From contig CAWGCG010000003.1 of the NCBI GenBank assembly GCA_963821025.1, positions 186,001-250,000 on the forward strand: a DNA stretch of 64,000 nucleotides. The letters run 5' to 3'. Both the position numbers and the translations under genes were made by a program. The notes beneath the pieces were generated by a model. It was not told where the DNA came from. It did no database searches and saw only the letters and a program-made list of their open reading frames with translations. Positions 1 through 7,946 of the stretch are shown here, piece by piece (the first letter of the stretch is position 1; each line of letters starts with the position of its first letter). This DNA comes from WHSW01 sp963821025. Its GTDB lineage: Bacteria; Actinomycetota; Thermoleophilia; Solirubrobacterales; 70-9.

Positions 1-1228
1 GCAGCGCCTGCCAGAAGCGGCCGAGATCGAGATACTCGAACCCCTGGATGCCGAAGATCGAGCCGTCGTCCCCGAACCACCCATGGACGCCGCCGAACTC
101 TCCAATCAGGCTCCCGAAGACGACCACGACAAGGGCGATCAGAAGCCCGTAGGCAAGCCAGCTTTGACGTTTGGGCTCGCGTCCGGCGATCATCGGCGCC
201 AGGAAGATGCCTGCCGCAAGGAACGAAGTCGAGACGAAGAACAGCGCGAGCTGGACGTGGAAGGTGCGGGCGAGGTTGAACGGCAGGAGCTGGGCCAGGT
301 CGATGCCGAAGAAGTCGCCGAGCTCGGCCCGGTAGTGCTGTGAGGCGGCGCCGACCATCGTCTGGATCAGAAACAGCGCCGCCATCACCAGGAAGAACCA
401 GGCACAGGCGCGTTGCGCCGGGGTGAGCGCAACGTCGCCTGGGCGGCGGAATGAGAGTGCCGCCTGCTCACGGCCATGCCAGCCGAGGAAGTTCCAGCGC
501 CCGAAGGCTGCGAACAGCAATCCGATCCCGCCCAGCAACGCGACCAGGGAGACCACGCTCCAGACCAGGACGTTGGCCGTCGGGCCATTGTCCACCAGCT
601 TCTCCGGCGGCCAGTTGTTGGTGTAGGAGTAGTTGTGCCCTGGCCGGCGTGCGGAGGCGGCCCAGGCCGACCAGCTGAAGAAGGCGGTCAGCTCGTGGAC
701 CTGCTGGGGGTTGTCGATCGCATCCGGGCGCAGCCCCTGCTCCGTCGTCGGATCGGAGAAGTAGTCGCCATAGTGGCGCTCGAGCTCGGAGAAGGCGCGG
801 GCCTGAGGCCTGGTGTATTCCAGCGTGTCCGCCTCGGAGTCGTAGCGGTTCGTCTGGAAGTCAGCGACCGTCCGCTCGCGCGCCCGGTCGGAGCCCGCCC
901 CGCCGTACTGGCTCTCAACCGAGCGCGCCGCCCGATGAAGGTAGTCGGCTGTGAAGTCGGGGCCCAGGTAGGCGCCGTGCCCGAAGATCGACCCGTATTC
1001 CATCAAGCCGTTGTTGAGGAAGACCCGCTGGCCGTTGCTGATGTCGTCGCCGGTGAAGACCGTCTGCCCGGCCGAGTCGACGACGCGATCGGGGATCGGC
1101 GGGTCGGCGGTGTAAGTCCGATACGCCAGCAGGCCCAGGACGAAGAACCCGAGCAGGAAGACGACGATCGAGGCCTGGACCCAGACCTTGGAGATCAGGA
1201 GTCCGCGCCGCTCGCCTTCTTCTGGCAT
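1..1228 (-). CDS. norZ: quinol-dependent nitric oxide reductase large subunit (partial, 3' end outside window)
   Basis: Reduces nitric oxide to nitrous oxide at a membrane haem/non-haem iron centre using quinol. Only the first 409 codons are in the window. The start is ATG at 1226-1228. The visible protein begins with a short cytoplasmic tail and one membrane segment (about residues 15-35), then a long extracytoplasmic domain of about 190 residues containing the stretch GHNYSYTNNWPPE, which is typical of the fused quinol-type NorB. Further membrane helices follow, including HVQLALFFVSTSFLAAGIF, where the first catalytic helices of the haem-copper fold begin. The N-terminal extension separates qNOR from cytochrome-c-dependent NorB, which needs NorC. 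It is divergent from the FAD oxidoreductase at 1422. The gene could serve denitrification or NO detoxification; nothing here decides which. Family call is firm. Confidence 0.9.
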   Translation of the reverse strand, partial: MPEEGERRGLLISKVWVQASIVVFLLGFFVLGLLAYRTYTADPPIPDRVVDSAGQTVFTGDDISNGQRVFLNNGLMEYGSIFGHGAYLGPDFTADYLHRAARSVESQYGGAGSDRARERTVADFQTNRYDSEADTLEYTRPQARAFSELERHYGDYFSDPTTEQGLRPDAIDNPQQVHELTAFFSWSAWAASARRPGHNYSYTNNWPPEKLVDNGPTANVLVWSVVSLVALLGGIGLLFAAFGRWNFLGWHGREQAALSFRRPGDVALTPAQRACAWFFLVMAALFLIQTMVGAASQHYRAELGDFFGIDLAQLLPFNLARTFHVQLALFFVSTSFLAAGIFLAPMIAGREPKRQSWLAYGLLIALVVVVFGSLIGEFGGVHGWFGDDGSIFGIQGFEYLDLGRFWQAL

Positions 1229-1421
1229 CCGCGGCGCGATCCTAAAAGGGTCGACGGGGTGGCGTCAAGGCAACAGCCGCCACCCTTCCCGCCAGTCTAT
1301 GGCGGCTACATAGGCCCTTCGGTGCGGGACAGGAATGCCGGCGACTGAGGTTCTCGGTATGGTCGCCATGTGGGTGTCGAGCCTCACTTGTGAGCGCTCG
1401 AGTGATGCCTTGAAGCAGACT

Positions 1422-2660
1422 ATGAGGGACCTTCAACAGCCCGCAAAGTCACGAGTGATGATCGTCGGGGGCGGAATCGCCGGGGTCGAGGCAGCGCTGG
1501 CGCTCGCAGATCTGGCCGGCGACCGGGCTCAGCTTTTGCTGGTCGCCCCCGACCCTGACTTCGTTTACAAGCCGCTTGCCGTCGAGGAGCCGTTTACGCA
1601 ACAACCGGCCGCACGTCACGAGCTCAAGCCGGCGCTCGACGAGATTGGAGTGCAGCTCGTCCAAGGTGCCGTCTCCAGCGTGAATCCCGAAGCGCGCACG
1701 GTGGCAGTTGACCAGCACGCAGACCTGCCGTACGACCTGCTCGTGGTCTGCGTGGGGGGCCGAGCTCGCCCCGCATACACAGGGGTAGAGACGTTCTGGA
1801 GCGACAGCAGCAACCTCCCGGCCGATGAGTTGATCCACCGCGCCCACGCGTCTCTCGGTCGGACTATGGTCCTCCTGGTCCCTCCGGCGACGAGCTGGTC
1901 CCTGCCGCTGTACGAGTTAGGCCTGCTGATCCGACGCCGCAGCGAAGAACTGGGCCTGAGCGACCTCCGCTTGCGGTTACTGACTCCTGAGAACGCACCA
2001 CTCATGGTCTTTGGAACACGGGCCAGCGACGCGATCGCCGCGCTGCTTTCGGCCCGACGCATTTCGATGGAGACGAGCCGCTGCGTCACGCAGGACCCAA
2101 CTGGAACCTTGCACCTCTCGCCCCAAGGATCGCCGGTCGAGGCAGGCGTGATCCTGACGCTGCCAATCATCGACGGACCCGCAATAAGGGGCCTGCCGGC
2201 CGACCCCCACGGTTTCCTCCCGGTCGACCTACACGGTCGCGTCGAGGGCGTCGATGACATCTACGCCGCCGGCGATGGCACCGATTTCCCGGTCAAGCAA
2301 GGCGGGATCGCCACCCAACAGGCCGACGCGGTTGCCGAGCACATCGCGGCCCGGTTGGGTGCTGACGTGGAGGCCAAGCCGTTCAAGCCGGTGCTGCGCG
2401 GTCAGCTGCTTACCGGGATGGAGTCGTTGCACATGAAGCACGGTCTCGCCGGTGGGCAAGGTGAGGGAATGGCGTCGCTTGATTACCTGTGGTGGCCGCC
2501 TCAGAAGGTCGGTGGGCGTTACCTCTCCGCCTGGCTTGGACACACCGCTCTCACGGATCTCGAGCCGCCGCCGCATTCGCTGGAGGTCGAGGTCTCGTGG
2601 CCTCATGAGTGGCACGGGGAGCCGCTCTCCTACGACGCCGAGGCGCCGCCGAAGCGATGA
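1422..2660 (+). CDS. FAD-dependent pyridine nucleotide-disulphide oxidoreductase (NDH-2/sulfide:quinone reductase-like)
   Basis: Flavoprotein of 412 residues with a two-dinucleotide-binding-domain fold. The FAD-binding VGGGIAG motif is at residues 14-20, and a second FAD-contact motif IYAAGDGTDFPVKQGG lies near residues 282-297, as in type II NADH dehydrogenases and sulfide:quinone oxidoreductases. The conserved cysteine set of true sulfide:quinone reductases is not evident, so the substrate is left open. ATG at 1422 is chosen because the Rossmann strand begins about ten residues later; an in-frame ATG at 1335 would add 29 residues with no domain. Neither start has a clear Shine-Dalgarno. It is divergent from the nitric oxide reductase, so a respiratory or NO-linked role is possible but unproven. 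Codon use is visibly less GC-biased than in the genes downstream. Confidence 0.8.
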   Translation: MRDLQQPAKSRVMIVGGGIAGVEAALALADLAGDRAQLLLVAPDPDFVYKPLAVEEPFTQQPAARHELKPALDEIGVQLVQGAVSSVNPEARTVAVDQHADLPYDLLVVCVGGRARPAYTGVETFWSDSSNLPADELIHRAHASLGRTMVLLVPPATSWSLPLYELGLLIRRRSEELGLSDLRLRLLTPENAPLMVFGTRASDAIAALLSARRISMETSRCVTQDPTGTLHLSPQGSPVEAGVILTLPIIDGPAIRGLPADPHGFLPVDLHGRVEGVDDIYAAGDGTDFPVKQGGIATQQADAVAEHIAARLGADVEAKPFKPVLRGQLLTGMESLHMKHGLAGGQGEGMASLDYLWWPPQKVGGRYLSAWLGHTALTDLEPPPHSLEVEVSWPHEWHGEPLSYDAEAPPKR

Positions 2661-2835
2661 CGCGGGCCACCTTCGACGAAGGATTTCACCTCGCGTAGGC
2701 GATCAAGCCGGCCGTGTCGAGAGCTCGGACTTGGCTGAAGGTTCGCGCGGGCGCGGTACGGTCTCCACGGGGCGGCCGCTTAGCTCAAGCAGCTAGCCAA
2801 GGATAGATCCGGTCACGGTGGTCGGTCCGTGGGAA

Positions 2836-2856
2836 AACCCGCTCTACGAGCGGGTT
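2836..2856. other. perfect 9-bp stem hairpin with 3-base loop
   Basis: AACCCGCTC at 2836-2844 and GAGCGGGTT at 2848-2856 are exact inverted copies around the triplet TAC. No T-run follows on either strand, so it is not a textbook intrinsic terminator. It could end the transcript of the FAD oxidoreductase or bind a protein. It resembles a tRNA T-arm at first sight, but no cloverleaf can be built around it. Confidence 0.45.
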
Positions 2857-3233
2857 CGTCGTTCTCGGGCCGGTCGGATGCAGCGTCATGTCCCGAAACA
2901 GGTGTAGGAGGGCGGCGTGGCTCTCATGCTGCGAAGATCGTTTCCGGGCACGCCTTCCGCGTCCCGAGATTTCGGTCGCGGACGAGACCGACACCACGGC
3001 CCTCGACATGGCTCACGGCGTCTAGAACGCGCTAGCGAGCAGCTATCCGGATTGGCGTTATGCCGCGATCGTCACCGGGCGACCCGTAGAGCGGCACTTT
3101 CCGTCCCGCCGGCTTGCCCGGGCATCAAATCGGCACCCGCGATCGGTGCCGGGCACCTGGCCCGGCTAGACCCCGCGCGCTAGGGTCGCGCCAGCCCGGT
3201 CGGGCAGTGCCGCGACCGGGAACTGTGGGGGAC

Positions 3234-3241
3234 GAAGGAGG
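3234..3241 (+). promoter_or_regulatory. Shine-Dalgarno that fixes the PPK2 start
   Basis: GAAGGAGG at 3234-3241 ends four bases before a GTG at 3246. It decides for this GTG over the upstream in-frame start at 3114, which would add 44 residues with no domain. Confidence 0.75.
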
Positions 3242-3245
3242 CTAC

Positions 3246-4070
3246 GTGGCGGCTACTACGAACGAGGTGGCGGAGACGCGAGAGCCACCCAAGAAGCTGA
3301 AGAAGCGCGTCTACGAGAAAGAGCTCGCCAAACTGCAGCTGGACCTGGTCAAGCTCCAGGACTGGATCAAGGCGAGCGGGATGAGGATCGTGGTCATCTT
3401 CGAGGGTCGCGACGCGGCGGGCAAGGGGGGCGTGATCAAGCGAATCACCGAGCCGCTCAATCCCCGGGTCTGTCGCGTGGTCGCCCTCGGCACCCCAACC
3501 GACCGCGAGAAGACCCAATGGTACTTCCAGCGCTACATCGCGCAGCTGCCCGCGGCCGGGGAGATGGTGCTTCTCGATCGCTCCTGGTACAACCGCGCCG
3601 GGGTCGAGCACGTGATGGGCTTCTGCACCGAGGAGGAGTACCGCGAGTTCCTACGCTCGGCGCCGGAGTTCGAGCAGATGCTGATCCGTTCGGGGATCAC
3701 CCTGATCAAGTACTGGTTCTCGGTCTCCGACGAGGAGCAGGACTCACGCTTTCAGGCTCGACTCGAAGATCGCACCAAGCGCTGGAAGATCAGCCCGATG
3801 GACCTCGAGTCACGCAGGCACTGGTTCGACTACTCGAAGGCCAAGGACGTGATGTTCCATCACACCGACATTCCCGAGTCACCCTGGTGGGTCGTCGACG
3901 CCGACAACAAGAAGAAGGCCCGCCTCAACTGCATCCACCATCTGCTCTCGGTGCTCCCCTACGAGGATGTCGAGCCGCCCGACCTCGAGTTACCGGAACG
4001 CCAGCAGGCCGATCCCGACTACGTCCGCCCGCCGATCGCGTCGATGCGCTGGGTCCCCGAGGCCTATTGA
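3246..4070 (+). CDS. ppk2: polyphosphate kinase 2 family protein
   Basis: Transfers phosphate between polyphosphate and nucleotides. The 274-residue protein is a single PPK2 domain: Walker A GRDAAGKGG at residues 54-62, Walker B LDRSWYNRAGVE about residues 113-124, and the basic lid region with EDRTKRWKISPMD. A short basic, lysine-rich segment precedes the domain. Length and motif order fit the single-domain class I enzymes, which usually phosphorylate ADP or GDP; the exact nucleotide preference cannot be read from sequence. The GTG start is supported by a strong Shine-Dalgarno. The gene stands alone, 143 bases before the DivIVA pair. Confidence 0.93.
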   Translation: MAATTNEVAETREPPKKLKKRVYEKELAKLQLDLVKLQDWIKASGMRIVVIFEGRDAAGKGGVIKRITEPLNPRVCRVVALGTPTDREKTQWYFQRYIAQLPAAGEMVLLDRSWYNRAGVEHVMGFCTEEEYREFLRSAPEFEQMLIRSGITLIKYWFSVSDEEQDSRFQARLEDRTKRWKISPMDLESRRHWFDYSKAKDVMFHHTDIPESPWWVVDADNKKKARLNCIHHLLSVLPYEDVEPPDLELPERQQADPDYVRPPIASMRWVPEAY

Positions 4071-4213
4071 GCGACCGGCGACTCGTCGGCGTCGAGGCTC
4101 AAGCGTGGGCAAGATGAGCACAGCGGCAGGCGCGACCGATCCGGGGCTCTTATGATCCGCATCCGCCGGTGTCGTCGACGTGGCGCCCGAAGATCGGGCC
4201 GATGGGAGGCGTA

Positions 4214-4963
4214 GTGACCAGCGAAAGCAGGATCGAGCGGATTCGCTCGACCAGGTTCACCCTCGTTCGCAAGGGCTATGACCCCGCGCAGGTCGAGCAG
4301 TTCCTGGCCGAGGTCGCCGACTGGCTCGAGACCGGGGGCACCGATGAGGCCCGCGCCGAAATCGTCAGGCGCGAGATCGACCGGGTGGGTGAGCGAACCG
4401 CGGGCATCCTCGCGGGGGCCGAGGACACCGCCGAGCAGTGGCGCGGCGACGCGGAGCGCGAGGTCGCGGCGATGCTCGATCGCGCCGGGGCCGAGAGCGA
4501 GCGGGAGCGCACCGATGCCGACGCCTATGCCGCGACAACCCGTGGCGACGCCGACGAGTACGGGGCGCGCCTGCGAACCGCGACCGACACCTATGCGGAG
4601 AAGATGCGCGGCGACGCCGACGCCTATGCCGAGACAACCCGGTCGACCGCGGACGCCAACGCGGACCGCAAGCAGGTCGTGGCCGACCAGCGCGCAGCCG
4701 AGTTGATCGAAGCCGCGGAGGCGAAGGCGCGGCGGATCGTCAACGACGGCGCCAAGCGCCGGCGCGAGATCGAGACCGTAATCGCCGATCTGATCAAGCG
4801 CCGCGACGAGGTGATCGCGAGCGCCAACGGCCTCAGCGCGGCGCTCCAGTCGGTGGCCGCGGGGCACACGCCGGAGCCGGACGCCGACCCGTTCGCGCGT
4901 CCGCGCGAGCTCGACCCGCTCGAGCGCGGCGAGACGGCCGAGTCCGAGGCCGTGCCGAGCTGA
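4214..4963 (+). CDS. DivIVA-domain coiled-coil protein with hendecad repeats
   Basis: Probably a membrane-curvature or polar scaffold protein of the DivIVA/Wag31 type. The N-terminal DivIVA signature is present (residues about 8-45: RSTRFTLVRKGYDPAQVEQF followed by LAEVADWLE). A long helical region follows. From 4508 to 4672 it consists of five consecutive 11-residue units starting with Arg (for example RTDADAYAATT, RGDADEYGARL, RGDADAYAETT), and the 11-residue phase extends upstream. Such hendecads form right-handed coiled coils. A second coiled coil and an acidic proline-containing tail end the 249 residues. The GTG start at 4214 is chosen because GGGAGG at 4204-4209 precedes it closely; ATGs at 4169 and 4202 are alternatives. 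A shorter paralogue follows 15 bases downstream. Confidence 0.8.
   Translation: MTSESRIERIRSTRFTLVRKGYDPAQVEQFLAEVADWLETGGTDEARAEIVRREIDRVGERTAGILAGAEDTAEQWRGDAEREVAAMLDRAGAESERERTDADAYAATTRGDADEYGARLRTATDTYAEKMRGDADAYAETTRSTADANADRKQVVADQRAAELIEAAEAKARRIVNDGAKRRREIETVIADLIKRRDEVIASANGLSAALQSVAAGHTPEPDADPFARPRELDPLERGETAESEAVPS
4508..4672 (+). repeat. five tandem 33-bp units encoding hendecads
   Basis: Five in-frame 33-base units inside the DivIVA-domain gene. Units 1 and 4 are nearly identical over the part encoding DADAYAxTT, which suggests recent duplication or gene conversion. Confidence 0.75.
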
Positions 4964-4978
4964 GCAAGGCTGCGGGCG

Positions 4979-5362
4979 ATGGACAGGCTCAGCGTCGATC
5001 GGGTCCGCCGGGCGACCTTTCCGCTCGCCCGGCGCGGCTACAGCACCCGCGAGGTACACCGGTTCCTCGATCGGGTCGCCGACTGGCTCGAGACCGGCGG
5101 TGGCGATCCCGCTCGCGCCGACCTGCTGCGCCATGACCTGGCGCGGGTGGGGCGGCGCACTGCGGCGATCCTGCTCGAGGCCGAGGAGGTGGCGCGGCGC
5201 CTGCGCAACGACGCCGAGCGAGAGGCGGCGCTGATCGTCCGCCGCGCCCGCGAGGAGGCGGAGCTGATCCGCGGGGGCGCCCGAAACGTCCCCGGCACCG
5301 GTGAGCGACCGTTGCGTCGTCCGCTCGCACGCGACCTGGCGCCACCCCCGCGCCCACGCTGA
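4979..5362 (+). CDS. short DivIVA-domain protein, tandem paralogue
   Basis: A 127-residue protein whose first 45 residues (VRRATFPLARRGYSTREVHR, then FLDRVADWLETGG) closely parallel the DivIVA domain of the preceding gene. A short helical stretch rich in Arg, Glu and Ala follows and then a basic, proline-rich tail. The long coiled coil of its neighbour is missing, so it may cap or modulate assemblies of the larger protein. The pair is separated by 15 bases and is presumably co-transcribed. The function is inferred from the family only. Confidence 0.75.
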   Translation: MDRLSVDRVRRATFPLARRGYSTREVHRFLDRVADWLETGGGDPARADLLRHDLARVGRRTAAILLEAEEVARRLRNDAEREAALIVRRAREEAELIRGGARNVPGTGERPLRRPLARDLAPPPRPR

Positions 5363-5380
5363 GCGCGCGCCCGACGCAGG

Positions 5381-5962
5381 TCAGCGGCGGATCTCGTAGC
5401 GCAGCTCGACCATGCCGTTGGCGAAGGCCCGGACCCCGGTGAGCTGCATCGCGCCGCCGGGAAGCCGGCGGTCGAAGAGCGGCTTGCCCTCGCCGAGCAC
5501 CACCGGGACGACGGTGACCAGGACCTCGTCGAGGAGGCCGGCATCGGCGAACTGCGAGGCGACGTTACCGCCCCCGACGACCCACAGGGTGCGCTCGCCG
5601 GCGGCGGCGATCAGCTGCTCGTGGAGGTCGGCGACCTGGGCTTCGACGATCCGCACGTCGACGCCGTCGCCGCCGGGCAGGGGCAGCTCGCGCGAGCTCA
5701 AGACCCAGTAGGGCTTCCCCTTGTACGGCCATTCGCCCCCGGCGATCTGATCGAGGACGAAGCGATACGTGGTCGAGCCGCTGATCAGCGCGCCGACGCC
5801 GTCGTAGAAGCGCTCGTAGGAGCCGCCCTCCGCCATCGGCCCGGGCTCGGCGCCCTCACCGTCGAAGCTGCCCTCGTAGCCGAGCAGCCAGCCGAGGCTG
5901 TCGTCGGCCTCGGCGATGTATCCGTCCAAGGAGACGGCGCAGTAGTACTGGGTCTTGCTCAT
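5381..5962 (-). CDS. RibD C-terminal/dihydrofolate reductase family protein
   Basis: 193-residue single-domain protein of the DHFR-like fold found at the C-terminus of RibD. Seen: N-terminal strand YYCAVSLDGYIAEADDSLGW, the YKGKPYWVLSS strand, the nucleotide-loop LWVVGGGNVASQFADAGLLDE, and a final VLGEGKPLFD segment. Stand-alone members reduce pteridine-like or other substrates with NADPH, but none is established for this subgroup. Start is ATG at 5960-5962; upstream in-frame ATGs at 5971 and 6028 would add residues with no homology. The protein is convergent with the DivIVA pair and divergent from the histidine kinase, with a 41-nt hairpin element in the divergent gap. Confidence 0.82.
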   Translation of the reverse strand: MSKTQYYCAVSLDGYIAEADDSLGWLLGYEGSFDGEGAEPGPMAEGGSYERFYDGVGALISGSTTYRFVLDQIAGGEWPYKGKPYWVLSSRELPLPGGDGVDVRIVEAQVADLHEQLIAAAGERTLWVVGGGNVASQFADAGLLDEVLVTVVPVVLGEGKPLFDRRLPGGAMQLTGVRAFANGMVELRYEIRR

Positions 5963-5999
5963 CGCCACCATCCTAGGCCCGGGCGCGAGCGACCCCGCC

Positions 6000-6040
6000 C
6001 GGGGCGAGAAACTGACGCTATGCGACAAGAACTCGCCCCG
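6000..6040 (+). repeat. 41-nt dispersed hairpin element, copy A
   Basis: CGGGGCGAG at 6000-6008 pairs with CTCGCCCCG at 6032-6040 around a 23-base loop that contains a small inner hairpin (CGC-TAT-GCG). The same length, arms and loop motifs recur at 33202 and, inverted, at 47540. This copy lies between two divergent genes. Confidence 0.7.
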
Positions 6041-6094
6041 GCGTGGTGGCAGGGCGCGATCCCGCGGTCGGGCGGCAACTAGGCTGGTCGGAGC

Positions 6095-7231
6095 ATGAGC
6101 AGCGAGGGAGAGGCGCTTCGCAGCGACGCGCTCGACGTCGTCGTCCGGCTGCTGTTCGAGCTCGGCGACGCCGCCGCCGACTCAGACCCCTTCCACGACC
6201 GCATCTGCGAGGCGCTCTGCCGGCTGACCTCGAACGACAGGGCCGTGCTCTTGCTCTACGACCCGGCGCGTCAGCTGGTCGTCCCGGCGGGCAGCCACGG
6301 TCTCGCCCCCGAGATCCTCGCCCACGTCTACGGCAGCCTCGAGGAGACCCCGATCGCGCGCGAGGCCCTCGCCCGCAACGAGGTGATCGTCGTCGACGGG
6401 CTCGCCGGGCAGGTCCCGGAGCGTTACGCCGATCTGCCCGGGGTGGCGGGGATCTCGTGCACCCCGGTCGCCGCGGCCGGGGTCTGGCTCGGGGTGATCT
6501 TCGCCGATCGCGACGGGCTCGAGCTCGAGCTCGACGCGGACGAGCGCCGGACGATGGCGGCGCTCGGGCGCACGGCAGCGCTGGCGACCACGGTGCTCCA
6601 GGCCGCCGCCCAGCGCGAGCGCGACGCGCTCTTGCTGGAACGGGTCGAGCTCGCCCGCGAGGTCCACGAGAGCGTCATGCAGCGGCTGTTCGGCGTTTCC
6701 ATGGTCCTCGGCTCGGAGCGCGAGCTGAGCGCCGAGGACGCCGAGCGCTCGGCGGTCGAGATCGAGGCAGCGCTCGGCGAGCTGCGCGCCGCCCTCGACC
6801 GCTCCCTCGAGCCCACCGCCGAGCCCTCGCGGACCACCCTGCGCGCTGAGCTGCAGCGACTCGGGCGCCAGTACAAGGCGGTGCCCTTGAGCGTGCGCTG
6901 GGAGCCGGGCGCGGACGTCCCCGAGGGGCTCGAGCCGCTCGCCGTCTCGGTGCTCGGCGAGGCCCTGCGAAATGCCGAGAAGCACGCCGACCCGAGCGAG
7001 GTGCGGATCGTGATCACCAGGCTCGACGGCGCCTTCGCGCTCGAGGTCCGCAACGACGGCCTCGGCTCCCCCGGCGGCCGCGGCTCGGGTCTGGGCCTGC
7101 GCCTCGCCGCCTATGAGTCGATGCAGCGGGGCGGCATGCTCGAGTTCGGGCGCGAGGGCGACGACGAGTGGCGGGTGCGCTTGCTGTTGCCGGCGGGCGA
7201 CGTCGCCAGTGTCGTCGCCGGCGGTGGCTGA
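6095..7231 (+). CDS. GAF-domain sensor histidine kinase
   Basis: Cytoplasmic two-component sensor of 378 residues without membrane segments. Residues about 15-170 form a GAF-type sensor domain. A HisKA_3-type dimerisation helix follows with the phospho-acceptor histidine in LAREVHESVMQRLFG (about residues 187-201). The C-terminal HATPase domain shows the N-box EALRNAEKHA and the glycine-rich GGRGSGLGLRLAAYE. This is the NarL/DesK-type class that pairs with LuxR-family regulators, and such a regulator starts one base after this stop. The GAF ligand cannot be told; redox-gas, haem and small-molecule ligands are all known in the family. Confidence 0.88.
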   Translation: MSSEGEALRSDALDVVVRLLFELGDAAADSDPFHDRICEALCRLTSNDRAVLLLYDPARQLVVPAGSHGLAPEILAHVYGSLEETPIAREALARNEVIVVDGLAGQVPERYADLPGVAGISCTPVAAAGVWLGVIFADRDGLELELDADERRTMAALGRTAALATTVLQAAAQRERDALLLERVELAREVHESVMQRLFGVSMVLGSERELSAEDAERSAVEIEAALGELRAALDRSLEPTAEPSRTTLRAELQRLGRQYKAVPLSVRWEPGADVPEGLEPLAVSVLGEALRNAEKHADPSEVRIVITRLDGAFALEVRNDGLGSPGGRGSGLGLRLAAYESMQRGGMLEFGREGDDEWRVRLLLPAGDVASVVAGGG

Positions 7232-7232
7232 G

Positions 7233-7835
7233 ATGGCCGACGAGCCGCTGAGGGTGCTGATCGTCGACGATCACGCCGTCGTCCAGTGGGGGTTCAAGGT
7301 GCTGCTCGGGCGCCAGCGCTGGGTCGAGCGCTGCATGCTCGCCTCCAACCCGGAGGAGGGGATCGCCGCCGCCGCACGTCACAAGCCCCACGTCGCCCTG
7401 GTCGACCTCTTCCTCGGCGAGCGCTCCGGCGCCGAGCTCTGCGAGGCGATTCGCGGCGCCTCGCCGAAGACCCGCGTCCTGTTGATCTCCGGGGTCGGCT
7501 GGATCTCGCCGCAGGCGGCGCGCAGCGCCGGCGCCTCCGGCTTCGTCTCCAAGGACTGGAGCGCCGACGAGGTCGCGATGGCGGTGCGCATGGTCGCCAA
7601 GGGGATGACCGTGTTCGGGCGCCGCGACGAGGCTCCCGCGGCGCCCCTGAGCGAGCGCGAGCGCGAAGTGCTGACGCTGATCGCGGCCGGCTCGACCAAC
7701 AAGGAGATCGCCGCCCGCCTCTACCTCTCGCCGCACACGGTCAAGGAGCACGCCAGCTCGCTCTATCGCAAGCTCGGGGTCAAGAATCGCGCCGAAGCGA
7801 CCCGTCGTGCCGAGCGCCTCGGGCTCACCCGGTGA
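7233..7835 (+). CDS. LuxR/NarL-family response regulator
   Basis: 200-residue regulator. The receiver domain (residues 1-120) has the acidic pair DD at 12-13 and the likely phospho-acceptor Asp58 in VALVDLFLGE. The C-terminal LuxR helix-turn-helix (about residues 138-195) shows LSEREREVLTLIAAG and NKEIAARLYLSPHTVKEH. ATG at 7233 follows the kinase stop by one base, so kinase and regulator are one transcription unit. A fatty-acid operon begins 112 bases downstream; whether this regulator acts on it is unknown. Confidence 0.9.
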   Translation: MADEPLRVLIVDDHAVVQWGFKVLLGRQRWVERCMLASNPEEGIAAAARHKPHVALVDLFLGERSGAELCEAIRGASPKTRVLLISGVGWISPQAARSAGASGFVSKDWSADEVAMAVRMVAKGMTVFGRRDEAPAAPLSEREREVLTLIAAGSTNKEIAARLYLSPHTVKEHASSLYRKLGVKNRAEATRRAERLGLTR

Positions 7836-7876
7836 GCGCCGCCAGCCACGCCTGACCCCCCAGGCTCCGAACTGGC

Positions 7877-7894
7877 ACCCCCCGATCGGGGGGT
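7877..7894. promoter_or_regulatory. 18-bp perfect palindrome upstream of the fatty-acid operon
   Basis: ACCCCCCGATCGGGGGGT at 7877-7894 is an exact palindrome, 42 bases past the response regulator stop and 53 bases before fabD. It could be an operator for a dimeric regulator of the operon or a GC-only terminator stem with a GATC loop. No T-run follows. Which of the two it is cannot be told from sequence. Confidence 0.45.
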
Positions 7895-7946
7895 TGAGGG
7901 CGTTTGCGGGTTCACCTTCGGCGCCGGGCGAGGTACCTGTGTAGGC

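Larger units (their letters stand above)
2661..3245. other. 585-base intergenic stretch without a supported gene
   Basis: No convincing coding region is seen. Short frames exist (for example 2917-3183) but lack recognisable domains and the strong third-position GC bias of neighbouring genes. The stretch is less GC-rich than the rest of the window. It holds a perfect hairpin at 2836-2856 and, at its end, the ribosome binding site of the PPK2 gene. It may contain decayed coding sequence; fragments resembling protein can be read across several frames near 2930-3100, but I could not assign them. Confidence 0.5.

Noticed and set aside
2776..2860. tRNA-like text (TTAGCTC and a T-arm-like GGGTTCG)
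   Set aside because: No acceptor stem or anticodon arm can be paired at proper distances; treated as a plain hairpin.
2917..3183. 88-residue open frame before ppk2
   Set aside because: Arginine-rich shadow-type composition, no domain, and weaker coding bias than neighbours, despite a GGAGGG just before its GTG.
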